Positions 1 through 7,023 are shown, numbered from the stretch's first letter. The stretch is DNA of 12,313 bases from JBBQBM01 sp964554485 (GCA_964554485.1 CAZKOX010000018.1:1-12313); one strand, 5' to 3'. Numbers and translations: made by a program. The notes: generated by a model not told the origin, from the letters alone.

Positions 1-590
1 TGGAGTTTGGTGACTAAAAAACCAATGGCTTGAAAGGTTCGACGGATTTGGCGTTTGCGGCCTTCATGGATAGTCACTAGATATGAACATTGAACTTCCA
101 GTGGTTCGATAATAAATTTGCTTAGACCATCCGAGAGTTCTACCCCACTGCGGAGCTTATCGATGTCTTTGTCAGAAAGCGGCATATTGAGCGTGACTTC
201 ATAAACTTTTTGCTTTTCAAACGACGGATGTGAAAGTTGGTTTGCAAGCTCGCCGTCATCTGTCAAGAGCAGTAGTCCGGAGCTGTCTTTATCAAGCCGT
301 CCTATAGACTTCAGATGATGATATTTTTCAGGCAGTAAATCATAAATCGTGCGACTGCCTTGCCCGTTGCGACTACAAACGTAGCCGACTGGCTTGTTAA
401 GCAGCAGAGTAGTGTTTGAACTACGAGCAACTAGCTGCTTTCCATCAAGTAATACTACATCTGTTTCTTTGACGTCTGTAGATAAGCCGGCTAGTTGACC
501 ATTAATAGAAACACGGCCAAGTTTAATGGCTTCGTCGGCACCGCGGCGAGACAAGTTGCTAGTAGAGGCGATGAATTTGTTGAGTCGCAT
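1..590 (-). CDS. RsuA/RluB-family 23S/16S rRNA pseudouridine synthase (3' end cut by window)
   Basis: Isomerises a specific uridine to pseudouridine in ribosomal RNA in the cytoplasm. Translating the minus strand from the ATG at 590 gives 196 residues before the window ends; complete relatives are around 230-250, so about 40-50 residues are missing. An N-terminal S4 RNA-binding domain (residues about 1-45, MRLNKFIASTSNLSRRGADE) is followed by the catalytic domain. The motif GRLDKDSSGLLLLT carries the catalytic aspartate at residue 100, and EGRKRQIRR near the visible end is typical of the family. It begins 18 bp after the response-regulator stop, so it is probably the last gene of the kinase-regulator operon. 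Only a weak AAGAG stands before the start. Family is certain; whether the target is 23S (RluB/RluE/RluF) or 16S (RsuA) cannot be decided. Confidence 0.93.
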   Translation of the reverse strand, partial: MRLNKFIASTSNLSRRGADEAIKLGRVSINGQLAGLSTDVKETDVVLLDGKQLVARSSNTTLLLNKPVGYVCSRNGQGSRTIYDLLPEKYHHLKSIGRLDKDSSGLLLLTDDGELANQLSHPSFEKQKVYEVTLNMPLSDKDIDKLRSGVELSDGLSKFIIEPLEVQCSYLVTIHEGRKRQIRRTFQAIGFLVTKL

Positions 591-608
591 GACTCTTATA
601 AGTATACT

Positions 609-1385
609 TTAGCCTTCGACTTTTGGCTGTTCTGGCTTTGCGGCTTCGGCTTCTTTGGCGAGTTCTTTCTCGTAAAGATCAAAAATATTAGGTTTTGGCG
701 CGCTAACATCTACGATTGGACTGACGACTTTTTGACTTCCTTGCGTAGCAGGTTCTTCGGGTGGGTGGAAAGCAATAGCTTCGTCATAAGCTGTTTTGTC
801 AGAAGGAGTTGTTGATTCAGTAGACGCGTTTTTTCTTAAGAATTCATCGATTTGTGAGGAAATTTTTGCTTGTTCGTCGTCCGTAGCGACGGCAGCTGTT
901 GCGGTAGATGGTTCGGTTGATACCGCAATTTTTGTAGCTTCGTCTGTAGTGACAGGGTTTGGTGTCGTAGAGTTTGTTGGATCTGAAACAGGCTCGACTG
1001 GTGTTGTAATGCTCGCCGAACCTTGAACTATTTCATTAACTGTTCGGGCGACGTCGTCAAGAGTAACTTGTGACTTAACCAGATATTTATCGGCGCCAAG
1101 TTTGTCGGCGCGTTCACGGTCTTCGGCCTGACTTAGGGCTGTCATCATGATTATTTTAACGTTTCGGGTTTCTGGGGTGCTGCGTAGAATGTCGAGCATA
1201 TCAAAGCCGCTAATTTTCGGCATCATAACATCAGAGATAATCAGATCAGGCTTTTCTTTTACGGCGATTGCAAGTGCTTCTTCGCCGTCGCTAGCTGTGA
1301 TAATTGTGTGGCCCTCGGCCGTTAATCTGTCGCCATAAATAGACTGCAGGTTGCGGTCGTCTTCAACTATCATTATTTTTGCCAT
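609..1385 (-). CDS. Response regulator: receiver domain plus long disordered tail, no DNA-binding domain
   Basis: A CheY-like receiver occupies residues 1-120. The acidic pair is D9/D10, the phospho-acceptor is D52 (SDVMMPKISG), the switch threonine is T82 and the conserved lysine is K104 (YLVKS). The remaining ~135 residues are rich in Thr, Ser, Pro, Ala and Glu and look disordered, with two short likely helices (around ISSQIDEFLRKN and near the C-terminus at FDLYEKELAKEAEAA). There is no helix-turn-helix, so it probably acts through a partner protein or as a phosphate relay. It starts 26 bp after the upstream kinase stop, with AGGG about 8 nt before the ATG, and is almost certainly that kinase's partner. 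Receiver function is sure; the output is unknown. Confidence 0.93.
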   Translation of the reverse strand: MAKIMIVEDDRNLQSIYGDRLTAEGHTIITASDGEEALAIAVKEKPDLIISDVMMPKISGFDMLDILRSTPETRNVKIIMMTALSQAEDRERADKLGADKYLVKSQVTLDDVARTVNEIVQGSASITTPVEPVSDPTNSTTPNPVTTDEATKIAVSTEPSTATAAVATDDEQAKISSQIDEFLRKNASTESTTPSDKTAYDEAIAFHPPEEPATQGSQKVVSPIVDVSAPKPNIFDLYEKELAKEAEAAKPEQPKVEG

Positions 1386-1411
1386 TATTTTGCCCTATCT
1401 TAGCTTTAGCA

Positions 1412-2674
1412 TTATTGTATCATGCCTGTAGACGGACCGGGGTTATTCACGACGGTTGGGCTAACAGTGGCCGTAGCTTGTTGTTGGATTTTGGTTATAT
1501 CGGCGCTGCTTACTCTCGGTAAATTTATATAGAAAGTGCTGCCTTCGCCCAGCTTGCTATCTACCCAAATTCGACCACTGTAAAGTTCAACGATTTTTCG
1601 ACATATATAAAGTCCTAGACCGGTTCCGCCGATAACTCTTGTTGCGGAGTTATCGACACGGTAGAACTTTTGGAAAAGATGCTGAACATCTTCCGCCGGG
1701 ATGCCCTGGCCGGTGTCGCTTATTCGAAACTGGACAACCGTTTCGTTGCCAGTTAGCCCAATAGTAACCTTACCTTTTTCGGAGTATTTTATGGCGTTAT
1801 CGAACAAGTTTGTCACTACTTCTCTTAATCTTTCGGGGTCGGCATTGACATAATAAAGCGGCCTAATGACTTTTTGGTTGCCGTCGCTGGCACTAACGCT
1901 ATCTTCGCCGCCACCTATTAGAAAGTCGAGAGTCATGCCCTTTTTCTCTGCCGTAAAACGCAGATCGGTGGCCATTTGCTGCAAGAAGTCGCCTAGCTCA
2001 ATAATTACCGGGTGGTTTGAAAGCCTGCCGTCTTCACTTTTTGCGGCGGTTAATAAATCTTGGAATAAGTTCCCGAGATGAACAGTGCTGAGATGGGCTT
2101 TAACTAGGTAATCGCGGGCTTTAGCATCGATTTGAGCGACTTTTTCATTAAGCGCCAATGCAAGGTAACCTTCTATCGCAGCTACCGGAGTGCGCATTTC
2201 GTGGCTAGCGGTGCTGATAAATTCAGTGCGCTGCTTTTCTTCTTGGCGTTCTTCAGAAACATCCCGAAATACTGCCGCCGCGCCACCAACTTGACCAGCT
2301 TCTTCTGCTAAAGGAGAAACACTGACGGCTATGGATATTGTTTTGTCAGAATGGGTTTTTAAACAACCGCTATTGTCGCGGGTAGTAGCTTTAGTCTGAA
2401 GAGTTTTCTGAATCGGGTTTTGTTCGGCTGGGTAAGACTCGCCTTTGTCATTTATAAATTTTAAGACACTCTGGTGGTTAAGACCGACGGCGTCCTTGGC
2501 GGACCAGCCGGTAATATGCTCGGCGGCTGGGTTGAAGAGCTGGATGGTTCCAGTAGCGTCGACGAGTACTACTCCGTCGTCGATGCTAGCTAAGATTATG
2601 TCAGATTTGGCCTGCTCGTTTTTGAGACTATCTTCTAGTCCTGCGCCCTTACCCTTTTTCTTACTGAAGAACAT
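1412..2674 (-). CDS. Cytoplasmic PAS-domain sensor histidine kinase
   Basis: This 420-residue kinase has no membrane segment and should be soluble. A PAS sensor domain spans about residues 24-140 (DGVVLVDATGTIQLFNPAAE onward). The HisKA dimerisation domain has H158 in the motif ASHEMRTPVAAIEGY. The HATPase_c domain shows the N box (NLFDNAIKYS, about 289-298), G1 (DTGQGI, 320-325) and G2 (GGTGLGL, 349-355). The C-terminal ~35 residues are low-complexity. It autophosphorylates H158 and should pass phosphate to D52 of the regulator encoded next. The start at 2674 is preceded by AAGGGG about 10 nt upstream. It is the first gene of the minus-strand operon and is divergent from the SWEET-like gene. 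The signal is unknown; PAS domains bind small ligands or sense redox. Confidence 0.95.
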   Translation of the reverse strand: MFFSKKKGKGAGLEDSLKNEQAKSDIILASIDDGVVLVDATGTIQLFNPAAEHITGWSAKDAVGLNHQSVLKFINDKGESYPAEQNPIQKTLQTKATTRDNSGCLKTHSDKTISIAVSVSPLAEEAGQVGGAAAVFRDVSEERQEEKQRTEFISTASHEMRTPVAAIEGYLALALNEKVAQIDAKARDYLVKAHLSTVHLGNLFQDLLTAAKSEDGRLSNHPVIIELGDFLQQMATDLRFTAEKKGMTLDFLIGGGEDSVSASDGNQKVIRPLYYVNADPERLREVVTNLFDNAIKYSEKGKVTIGLTGNETVVQFRISDTGQGIPAEDVQHLFQKFYRVDNSATRVIGGTGLGLYICRKIVELYSGRIWVDSKLGEGSTFYINLPRVSSADITKIQQQATATVSPTVVNNPGPSTGMIQ

Positions 2675-2703
2675 TAATCGCCTACCCCTTTATATTTATG
2701 CTT

Positions 2704-2732
2704 ATTATCGCTTACTTGCTTCTGCGGTACAA
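2704..2732 (-). promoter_or_regulatory. Candidate promoter of the soluble kinase operon
   Basis: On the minus strand TTGTAC (2727-2732) and GATAAT (2704-2709) are separated by exactly 17 bp. The -10 is good, the -35 matches only TTG. Transcription would start around 2697, giving a leader of about 23 nt that contains the AAGGGG ribosome site. Confidence 0.5.
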
Positions 2733-2754
2733 GTATTCTGGCGGTGAATTAGTG

Positions 2755-2760
2755 TATGAT
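2755..2760 (+). promoter_or_regulatory. Candidate -10 box (TATGAT) of the SWEET-like gene
   Basis: TATGAT lies only 10 bp before the ATG at 2771, with TG directly in front of it. The expected start of transcription is 3-4 nt from the start codon. No Shine-Dalgarno sequence is visible, so the mRNA may be essentially leaderless. No convincing -35 was found. Confidence 0.4.
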
Positions 2761-2770
2761 GTCGTGACAT

Positions 2771-3355
2771 ATGGATTACCGACAGATGCTTGGACTGTTA
2801 TCAATGGGCATTGCTATATGCGGATACACACCGTATATCGTCGATATATTGCGTGGAAAAACAAAGCCCCATGCTTTTACTTGGTTGGTTTGGGATGTTT
2901 TGGCAATTGTTGGTTTTGGCATTCAACTTCGCGGTGACGGCGGTCCAGGGACGTGGCTACTCGGCTTAACGGTCGGAGCGACGATGCTCATATTTTTACT
3001 TTCTCTAAAGTACGGACATAAAGATTTTCATATTACCGATAAGATTAGTTTATTTCTAGCCGGAGCGACTTTTGTTTTTTGGATATTTGCCGATCAGCCG
3101 CTTCTGGCTGCGGTTTTGATTTCTTCGATTGAAGCTATTGGTGGATTTTTTCCGACTTTTCGAAAGTCATATAAGTTGCCTCACGAAGAGACGATTACGT
3201 CTTATATCACCTATACAATCTCGACTGTTCTGGCGCTAATCGCTCTAGATAATAGGTCGCTAGAATTAATCTTGTATCCTGTCGCCGTAATGGTGTTGAA
3301 TGTTTCGCTTGTCTCTTTTTTGCTTATTCGCCGCCGACAAAAAAATAAAATTTAG
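2771..3355 (+). CDS. Seven-helix SWEET/PQ-loop-like membrane protein
   Basis: A 194-residue hydrophobic protein with about seven predicted transmembrane helices (roughly 6-26, 37-53, 61-80, 91-107, 110-128, 142-160, 165-187). The layout is a 3+1+3 arrangement as in SWEET sugar carriers and related PQ-loop proteins. Two internal repeats support this: GYTPYIVDILRGKTKPHAFT (from residue 18) and GFFPTFRKSYKLPHEETITS (from residue 125). Both have G-x-x-P, a basic residue, and P-H followed by an aromatic-rich helix, corresponding to the kinked proline helices of the fold. The C-terminus is basic (RRRQKNK), probably cytoplasmic. Known relatives move sugars, amino acids or vitamins down a gradient; the substrate here cannot be told. 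It is the only plus-strand gene in the window, with no operon partner. SWEET-like membership is inferred from topology and repeats, not from a profile search. Confidence 0.65.
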   Translation: MDYRQMLGLLSMGIAICGYTPYIVDILRGKTKPHAFTWLVWDVLAIVGFGIQLRGDGGPGTWLLGLTVGATMLIFLLSLKYGHKDFHITDKISLFLAGATFVFWIFADQPLLAAVLISSIEAIGGFFPTFRKSYKLPHEETITSYITYTISTVLALIALDNRSLELILYPVAVMVLNVSLVSFLLIRRRQKNKI

Positions 3356-3369
3356 TCATTAAATGACAG

Positions 3370-3411
3370 CACCCCGGTTCTTCTTGCTGTTTAGGCAGAA
3401 GAACCGGGGTG
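3370..3411. terminator. Shared hairpin between convergent SWEET-like and pyrE genes
   Basis: A perfect 14-bp stem (CACCCCGGTTCTTC at 3370-3383 with its complement at 3398-3411) encloses a 14-nt loop. It lies 15 bp past the SWEET-like stop and 15 bp past the pyrE stop. Neither side has an immediate run of T, so it may end or protect both mRNAs rather than act as a textbook intrinsic terminator. A second small palindrome, GTCATTAAATGAC, sits just beside it at 3355-3367. Confidence 0.65.
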
Positions 3412-3426
3412 TATTGTCGGAGTTGA

Positions 3427-4086
3427 TCAGAGCTGGGCGTAGCCACCGTCGTAGAAGGGGTTGGCGGCCTGGAAAGCGCCGCCATGGCCGATGTTGGTGA
3501 CGATGGGAACGGCCTGCTTGCACAGTTCGCAGTCCTCAGCATCGACGGCCTCAAAGTCCACTTCGCAGAGAGCGTGGAGCTCCCAACCAAGTGTCTCCGA
3601 GGTTAGACCGCCGCGGTTGCAGATGGCGCTGACAGCAATGACCTCACCGCCCGCGGCTTCTACTTGCGTACAAACCTTGGCCACCGAACCACCGGTTGCC
3701 AGCAGATCTTCGACAACCAGAACTCCCTTGCCTTTCAGCTTGTCGGTGAAGCCGGCGCGTTCGAAGACGAAATCGCCTCCGACCTTGTCTGCCCACACTC
3801 TGTCGACGCAGCAAGTGGCTTGTCGCATGCGATGAGCGACATCGCTCGCAAGAGCGACACCACGTACCGCTGGACCAGCGACTACCTTGATTGCTGGGTT
3901 GCTTGTGAACGGCTCCACCATCAAGGTGGTGAGTCTCTACATCGTCTGGATATTGGGATAGACCCGATCCATGTCGATGTAGCCAGGTCCGTGCTTGCCG
4001 GATTTGTAGACAAAGTGCTGGTTGAGGTAGACGGCGCCCGCCTTCTCCAGCATCTTGAATACCTCGGCCTGATTATGTTGGTTCAT
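3427..4086 (-). pseudogene. pyrE: Orotate phosphoribosyltransferase (pyrE) with in-frame amber stop at codon 50
   Basis: OPRT converts orotate and PRPP to orotidine 5'-phosphate. Read from the ATG at 4086 (strong ribosome site GAAGGAAG upstream), the frame begins MNQHNQAEVFKMLEKAGA and continues through the family pattern GKHGPGYIDMDRVYPN. It reaches ATG TAG at 3937-3942 and then goes on in the same frame to a TGA at 3427. The remainder holds the PRPP-binding motif VLVVEDLLATGGS (residues 122-134) and VAGPAVRGVALA. Without the TAG it would be 219 residues, the normal length (E. coli 213). pyrF ends 13 bp upstream on the same mRNA. Possible explanations are a nonsense mutation, a base error, amber suppression, or restart at the TTG/ATG at 3919-3924, which would lack the N-terminal substrate region. 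Base composition is richer in GC than the backbone. Identity is sure; functional state is not. Confidence 0.85.
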
Positions 4087-4099
4087 CCCACACTTCCTT

Positions 4100-4996
4100 C
4101 TAGTTGTTGGCCAAGGCCAGGGTTTGGCAACGCCGGAATTCGGCGTCCCATGATGCTCCCGCTGCAGCGACGTCCCCGTCTTCGGGGAAGATCAAGGCAC
4201 GGGAAACGTTGCAGATCAGCCCAGACCCCGAGGAATCCAGACCGGCCTTGAACGTCGCTTCTGTCTTGCCGCCCTGGGCGCCGAAACCCGGCACCAAGAT
4301 TGGCATATCACCGACGATCTGGCGGACGTTGACCAGCTCATTGGGGCTGGTAGCGCCAACCACCACAGCACAGTTGCCGTTTGTGTTCCAGTGCCTGGCA
4401 ACCCTGTAGGCGACCAAGCGGTAGAAAGGTCCAAAACGACTACCTCCTGTCCATCCTGTGCTCACGCCAGCCTCTGCTTCTTCTCCTGAAAGAAGAACGT
4501 TCTGGTCTTGGAACTCGCCGGCGCCGGGGTTGGATGTCCGGCACAGAACGATGACTCCCTTGGTCGGGTCGGCGGTGAAGACGTCGATGGCGTCACCGAA
4601 GCCCATGTAGGGATTGACCGTCACGGCATCGGCGCCTAACCACTCGAAAGCTTCAGCGACGTAGCCGCTGGCCGAGTTGCCGATGTCGCCACGCTTGGCG
4701 TCCAGAATGATCGGGACGTCGGGCGCAACCGACTTGATGTAGGCGATGGTTCTCTCCAAGGAAGTGTGGCCATATTTCACAGCCGCATAGAACGCGATCT
4801 GGAGTTTGTAGGCCTGAGCCAAGTCCTTCGTGGCGTCGATGACATCCCGGTTGAACGAGAACTGCGCCAGATGGAAACCATCAACGCCGTATCCGTATCT
4901 CTTCGGGATCTTGGTGACGTCGCTGTCGAGTCCGACGCAGAGGAACTTGCCCTCTGCCATTCTGGCCCGCAGCAACTCCATGAAATTTCTGGTCAT
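4100..4996 (-). CDS. pyrF: Orotidine 5'-phosphate decarboxylase, type 2 (pyrF)
   Basis: Decarboxylates OMP to UMP, the last step of pyrimidine synthesis. The 298-residue protein has FLCVGLDSDVTK near the N-terminus, the catalytic D-x-K-x-x-D motif as ILDAKRGDIGNSA (D99, K101, D104), VNPYMGFGD, and the phosphate-binding segment PILVPGFGAQGGK followed by NVSRAL. These order and spacing match the larger type 2 enzymes (about 270-310 residues). I chose the ATG at 4996 because GAAAGG lies 8 nt before it. An upstream in-frame extension to 5146 runs through the promoter and is not credible. It is followed by pyrE after 13 bp, so one mRNA would carry both final steps from orotate. Earlier pathway genes are not in the window, so orotate may come from a host or from elsewhere in the genome. 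Confidence 0.96.
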   Translation of the reverse strand: MTRNFMELLRARMAEGKFLCVGLDSDVTKIPKRYGYGVDGFHLAQFSFNRDVIDATKDLAQAYKLQIAFYAAVKYGHTSLERTIAYIKSVAPDVPIILDAKRGDIGNSASGYVAEAFEWLGADAVTVNPYMGFGDAIDVFTADPTKGVIVLCRTSNPGAGEFQDQNVLLSGEEAEAGVSTGWTGGSRFGPFYRLVAYRVARHWNTNGNCAVVVGATSPNELVNVRQIVGDMPILVPGFGAQGGKTEATFKAGLDSSGSGLICNVSRALIFPEDGDVAAAGASWDAEFRRCQTLALANN

Positions 4997-5059
4997 GATT
5001 ATGACCTTTCTGGTACCCGTTGCTCTGTTGCCAGGCCGGGCCGCTGCTATCCAAAAAAA

Positions 5060-5089
5060 ATAGTACCGGTCCAGCCTGACGCTTGTTAA
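5060..5089 (-). promoter_or_regulatory. Candidate promoter of pyrF-pyrE
   Basis: On the minus strand TTAACA (5084-5089) and TACTAT (5060-5065) are 18 bp apart. The leader of about 55 nt begins with a run of T and contains the GC-rich GGCCCGGCC before the GAAAGG ribosome site. Two palindromes lie just upstream. Confidence 0.55.
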
Positions 5090-5095
5090 TGATCG

Positions 5096-5119
5096 TTCAA
5101 GTGTTTTTAAACACTTGAA
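5096..5119. repeat. 11-bp palindrome upstream of the pyrF promoter
   Basis: TTCAAGTGTTT (5096-5106) and its exact complement (5109-5119) are separated by TT. It begins 6 bp upstream of the -35 box. Neither strand has a T run after it, so an operator is as likely as a terminator for the gene at 5177-5617. Confidence 0.6.
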
Positions 5120-5130
5120 ATACTCCGAAC

Positions 5131-5149
5131 AGATTGTATTGTACAATCT
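5131..5149. repeat. 8-bp palindrome AGATTGTA-TTG-TACAATCT
   Basis: Exact inverted repeat 12 bp from the previous palindrome and 28 bp after the stop of the unknown gene at 5177. It could be a transcript-end hairpin or a second protein-binding site. Confidence 0.5.
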
Positions 5150-5176
5150 TGCGAAAATATTTCAATGTAATAGTTC

Positions 5177-5617
5177 TTAGAATATTTGCTGGCCTTCGAG
5201 GAAAAGTGACTGGTATTCGGCGAGTAAGAAATCGTAGTCCGAAGCTGGAGCAGGTTGTGTTCCTTCAAGAACAATTGCAACTCCGTTTCCCTGAGATATA
5301 AACCCACGCATTAACCCATCATCATGCAGTCTTATTCCACCTGCGCTGAACACAAATGAGCCTAGACTGATAAATTTTCCAGCCCAAGGATCTGCATGAG
5401 CAGTATCACCAATGACATTTAATACGCCGTAGCGTGGGTTAACACAACGAGCAGTTATTATTCTGTCTTCCTCAACTTGTAGACCCGCACACGAATCGCT
5501 AATCTCGACCTTAATCTCTTCACCTGGAAGTAGAGAACGGATTTGTAGGTTATTATCTGCTTTACTGCGATATACAGTTTGGTCTAGGGTTTCGCCCCAG
5601 TCGTTTATGCGCGCCAT
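5177..5617 (-). CDS. Unknown 146-residue protein, probably beta-rich
   Basis: I do not recognise this protein. It has no signal peptide, membrane helix or cysteine pair typical of metal sites. It alternates short hydrophobic stretches with glycines and charged turns (for example LPGEEIKVEISDS, YGVLNVIGD, FISLGSFVFSAGGIRL), which suggests a small beta barrel or sandwich. The C-terminus (DYDFLLAEYQSLFLEG) looks helical. The ATG at 5617 has a weak site (GCAGG) just upstream. It lies 56 bp downstream of the acetyltransferase and is separated from pyrF by two palindromes. Codon composition matches the AT-richer backbone. Reading frame is credible by length and composition; no function can be given. 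Confidence 0.7.
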   Translation of the reverse strand: MARINDWGETLDQTVYRSKADNNLQIRSLLPGEEIKVEISDSCAGLQVEEDRIITARCVNPRYGVLNVIGDTAHADPWAGKFISLGSFVFSAGGIRLHDDGLMRGFISQGNGVAIVLEGTQPAPASDYDFLLAEYQSLFLEGQQIF

Positions 5618-5673
5618 TTGCCTGCTATGATACTACAAACTATTCGTATCTCGTTCTAGTACTATCCAGCTGT

Positions 5674-6201
5674 TTATAAAAGTGAAAGGTCGATTCTAAA
5701 GAAACGTTCTGGGCCAACTTCTGGCCATCTTGTATGGTCGTATTTTTCAACTATTGCACCCGCAAACACCTTTTCTACGTTGTCTGCATAATTTTGCGTA
5801 AGTACGCAGTCTCTTTCTATAAAGCAATATCCTCTAGCTTTTAGCTGTGCGACCATATCGTCCATAAGTACCGCAATCTTGCCCTTCCCTTGGCAAGCTG
5901 AGTCGATCCCGGTGAAGTAGATGTAGGCGGTTTCGTCAGATTCAAGGTATCTTGCCATGTGCATTTTGCCGATTGGAATCGCAACACTAAAGCCGAGCAC
6001 TTCACCGTCTTCAACTAATGTTGCAACGGTTGTGTCTGGGGCAAGTAGCATCTCGCTAACATTTGGAGCTATAAAGTCGTCGTCGGATATACCTAAGATC
6101 GGTTCATCCAAATCCATAGCATCACCAAACAATCTTTTTGCTAAAGACTCCACTTGCGCTAATGTGCTGTTGCCTCCTGGCTCAGAATTAGGGGTTCTCA
6201 T
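5674..6201 (-). CDS. GNAT-family N-acetyltransferase
   Basis: Transfers an acetyl group from acetyl-CoA to an amine; the substrate is unknown. The 175-residue protein has an acceptor-side N-terminal half and a motif A region at about 94-125: IYFTGIDSACQGKGKIAVLM, in which QGKGKI (104-109) is the Q/R-x-x-G-x-G/A-type pyrophosphate loop. A following helix (MDDMVAQLKARGY) and strand (FIERDCV) complete the fold. I chose the ATG at 6201. A GTG at 6261 extends the frame by 20 residues but has no ribosome site, and the extension is poor. No Shine-Dalgarno precedes 6201 either; a good -10 box lies where a leaderless transcript would need it. The gene is followed by the unknown protein at 5617. Confidence 0.75.
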   Translation of the reverse strand: MRTPNSEPGGNSTLAQVESLAKRLFGDAMDLDEPILGISDDDFIAPNVSEMLLAPDTTVATLVEDGEVLGFSVAIPIGKMHMARYLESDETAYIYFTGIDSACQGKGKIAVLMDDMVAQLKARGYCFIERDCVLTQNYADNVEKVFAGAIVEKYDHTRWPEVGPERFFRIDLSLL

Positions 6202-6207
6202 CTGATA

Positions 6208-6213
6208 ATTGTA
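6208..6213 (-). promoter_or_regulatory. Candidate -10 box (TACAAT) for a leaderless acetyltransferase mRNA
   Basis: TACAAT ends six bases before the ATG at 6201, so transcription would start at or beside the A of the start codon. This fits the absence of a Shine-Dalgarno sequence. No good -35 is visible. Confidence 0.4.
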
Positions 6214-6431
6214 ACAGAATATAGAAAGAACTGCGACGCGCTGTGCATTCGTGTATCCCACTCAAGAATTAATTCGACCATACATTCTTTTGAATATCTT
6301 TACTAAACTAGACTAGTTCTTTACTAGTGTGTACATGATTCACAACAAAATTACCTGCGTCACAAGAACTCCGACTTCAATAGAATACAAATTGCTAGTA
6401 ACGCCATCTGAAATGGTATGTTTAAGGAGTC

Positions 6432-6965
6432 TTAGCAAGAACCAATCTGGGAGTGTTTCACGCTATTAATTACTACCAAGTCATATCCTGAAATAGTATT
6501 AGCACTCGAATTCGTGCTATTAGAGAATACCTTTGCACCATTTAAAGCATATAGCTTTTCCGCACCGGCTGCTGGCGTTGCCGTTGACGATCTTAAGAAG
6601 TAAGCAGCCTCAATTTTCGTCGGCGACCATGTGTAGCCGACATCAGTTCTAACTAGGCTCGTAAACCTACTGAAGTAAGCCTTTTTAGTAGCGTATCCTA
6701 TTCCGACTCCGCCTCCATAATTATTTACATCGCTCGCCGATCTTTTAAAATTAAAACGTAACCATCCAGTTCCGCCGATTGAGCAGACAGAGATAGTACT
6801 TCCGCCATTTGTACGCGCAACAGCCAAATAAGTTGCTGCAGAGGCTACCATCTTCTTGTTTTGATATACCCTCCAACCCGCAAAACCGACACCACCAGCA
6901 ACCAGGACTAGTAGTATTATTAATACTAAGTGATGCACTATACCGTTTTCGTTAGCCTTTTTCAT
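6432..6965 (-). CDS. Single-pass membrane protein of unknown function, pilin-like N-terminus
   Basis: The 177-residue protein starts MKKANENG and has one transmembrane helix at about residues 12-31 (VLIILLVLVAGGVGFAGW). A ~145-residue exported domain rich in Ser, Thr, Gly, Asn and Tyr follows, with Cys in VCSIGG and a Cys as last residue that could pair. The short basic head, hydrophobic helix and Tyr/Gly/Ser-rich body recall minor pilins, but no clear prepilin cleavage site (G followed by F-x-x-x-E) is present. The ATG at 6965 is preferred to the one at 6977 because GGGAG (6971-6975) is spaced 5 nt from it. A strong promoter lies upstream. It is likely a cell-surface protein; no family could be assigned. 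Confidence 0.7.
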   Translation of the reverse strand: MKKANENGIVHHLVLIILLVLVAGGVGFAGWRVYQNKKMVASAATYLAVARTNGGSTISVCSIGGTGWLRFNFKRSASDVNNYGGGVGIGYATKKAYFSRFTSLVRTDVGYTWSPTKIEAAYFLRSSTATPAAGAEKLYALNGAKVFSNSTNSSANTISGYDLVVINSVKHSQIGSC

Positions 6966-6994
6966 TGATTCTCCCATTTTTATTTATTAGCGTG

Positions 6995-7023
6995 AGTATA
7001 GCTTATGTTTATTAAACTTTCAA
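6995..7023 (-). promoter_or_regulatory. Strong sigma-70-type promoter of the membrane-protein gene
   Basis: On the minus strand TTGAAA (7018-7023) and TATACT (6995-7000) are exactly 17 bp apart, each with five of six consensus bases. The leader would be about 25 nt and includes the GGGAG ribosome site. Confidence 0.7.

Noticed and set aside
3427..4086. Alternative genetic code as the reason for the stop in pyrE
   Set aside because: The stop is TAG, not TGA; TGA ends pyrE and the receiver gene, and TAG ends pyrF and the SWEET-like gene, so both are used as normal stops.
4997..5146. N-terminal extension of pyrF to 5146
   Set aside because: The extra 50 residues run across the promoter and a palindrome, do not look like OMP decarboxylase, and the ATG at 4996 has a well-placed GAAAGG.
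6262..6431. A gene or RNA between the acetyltransferase and the membrane-protein gene
   Set aside because: Only short frames and a loose CTAGT-type repeat near 6308-6327 are present; nothing supports a product or a clear terminator.
6432..6965. Calling the membrane protein a type IV pilin
   Set aside because: The N-terminal helix fits, but there is no G-F-x-x-x-E type prepilin peptidase site, so only a pilin-like note is justified.
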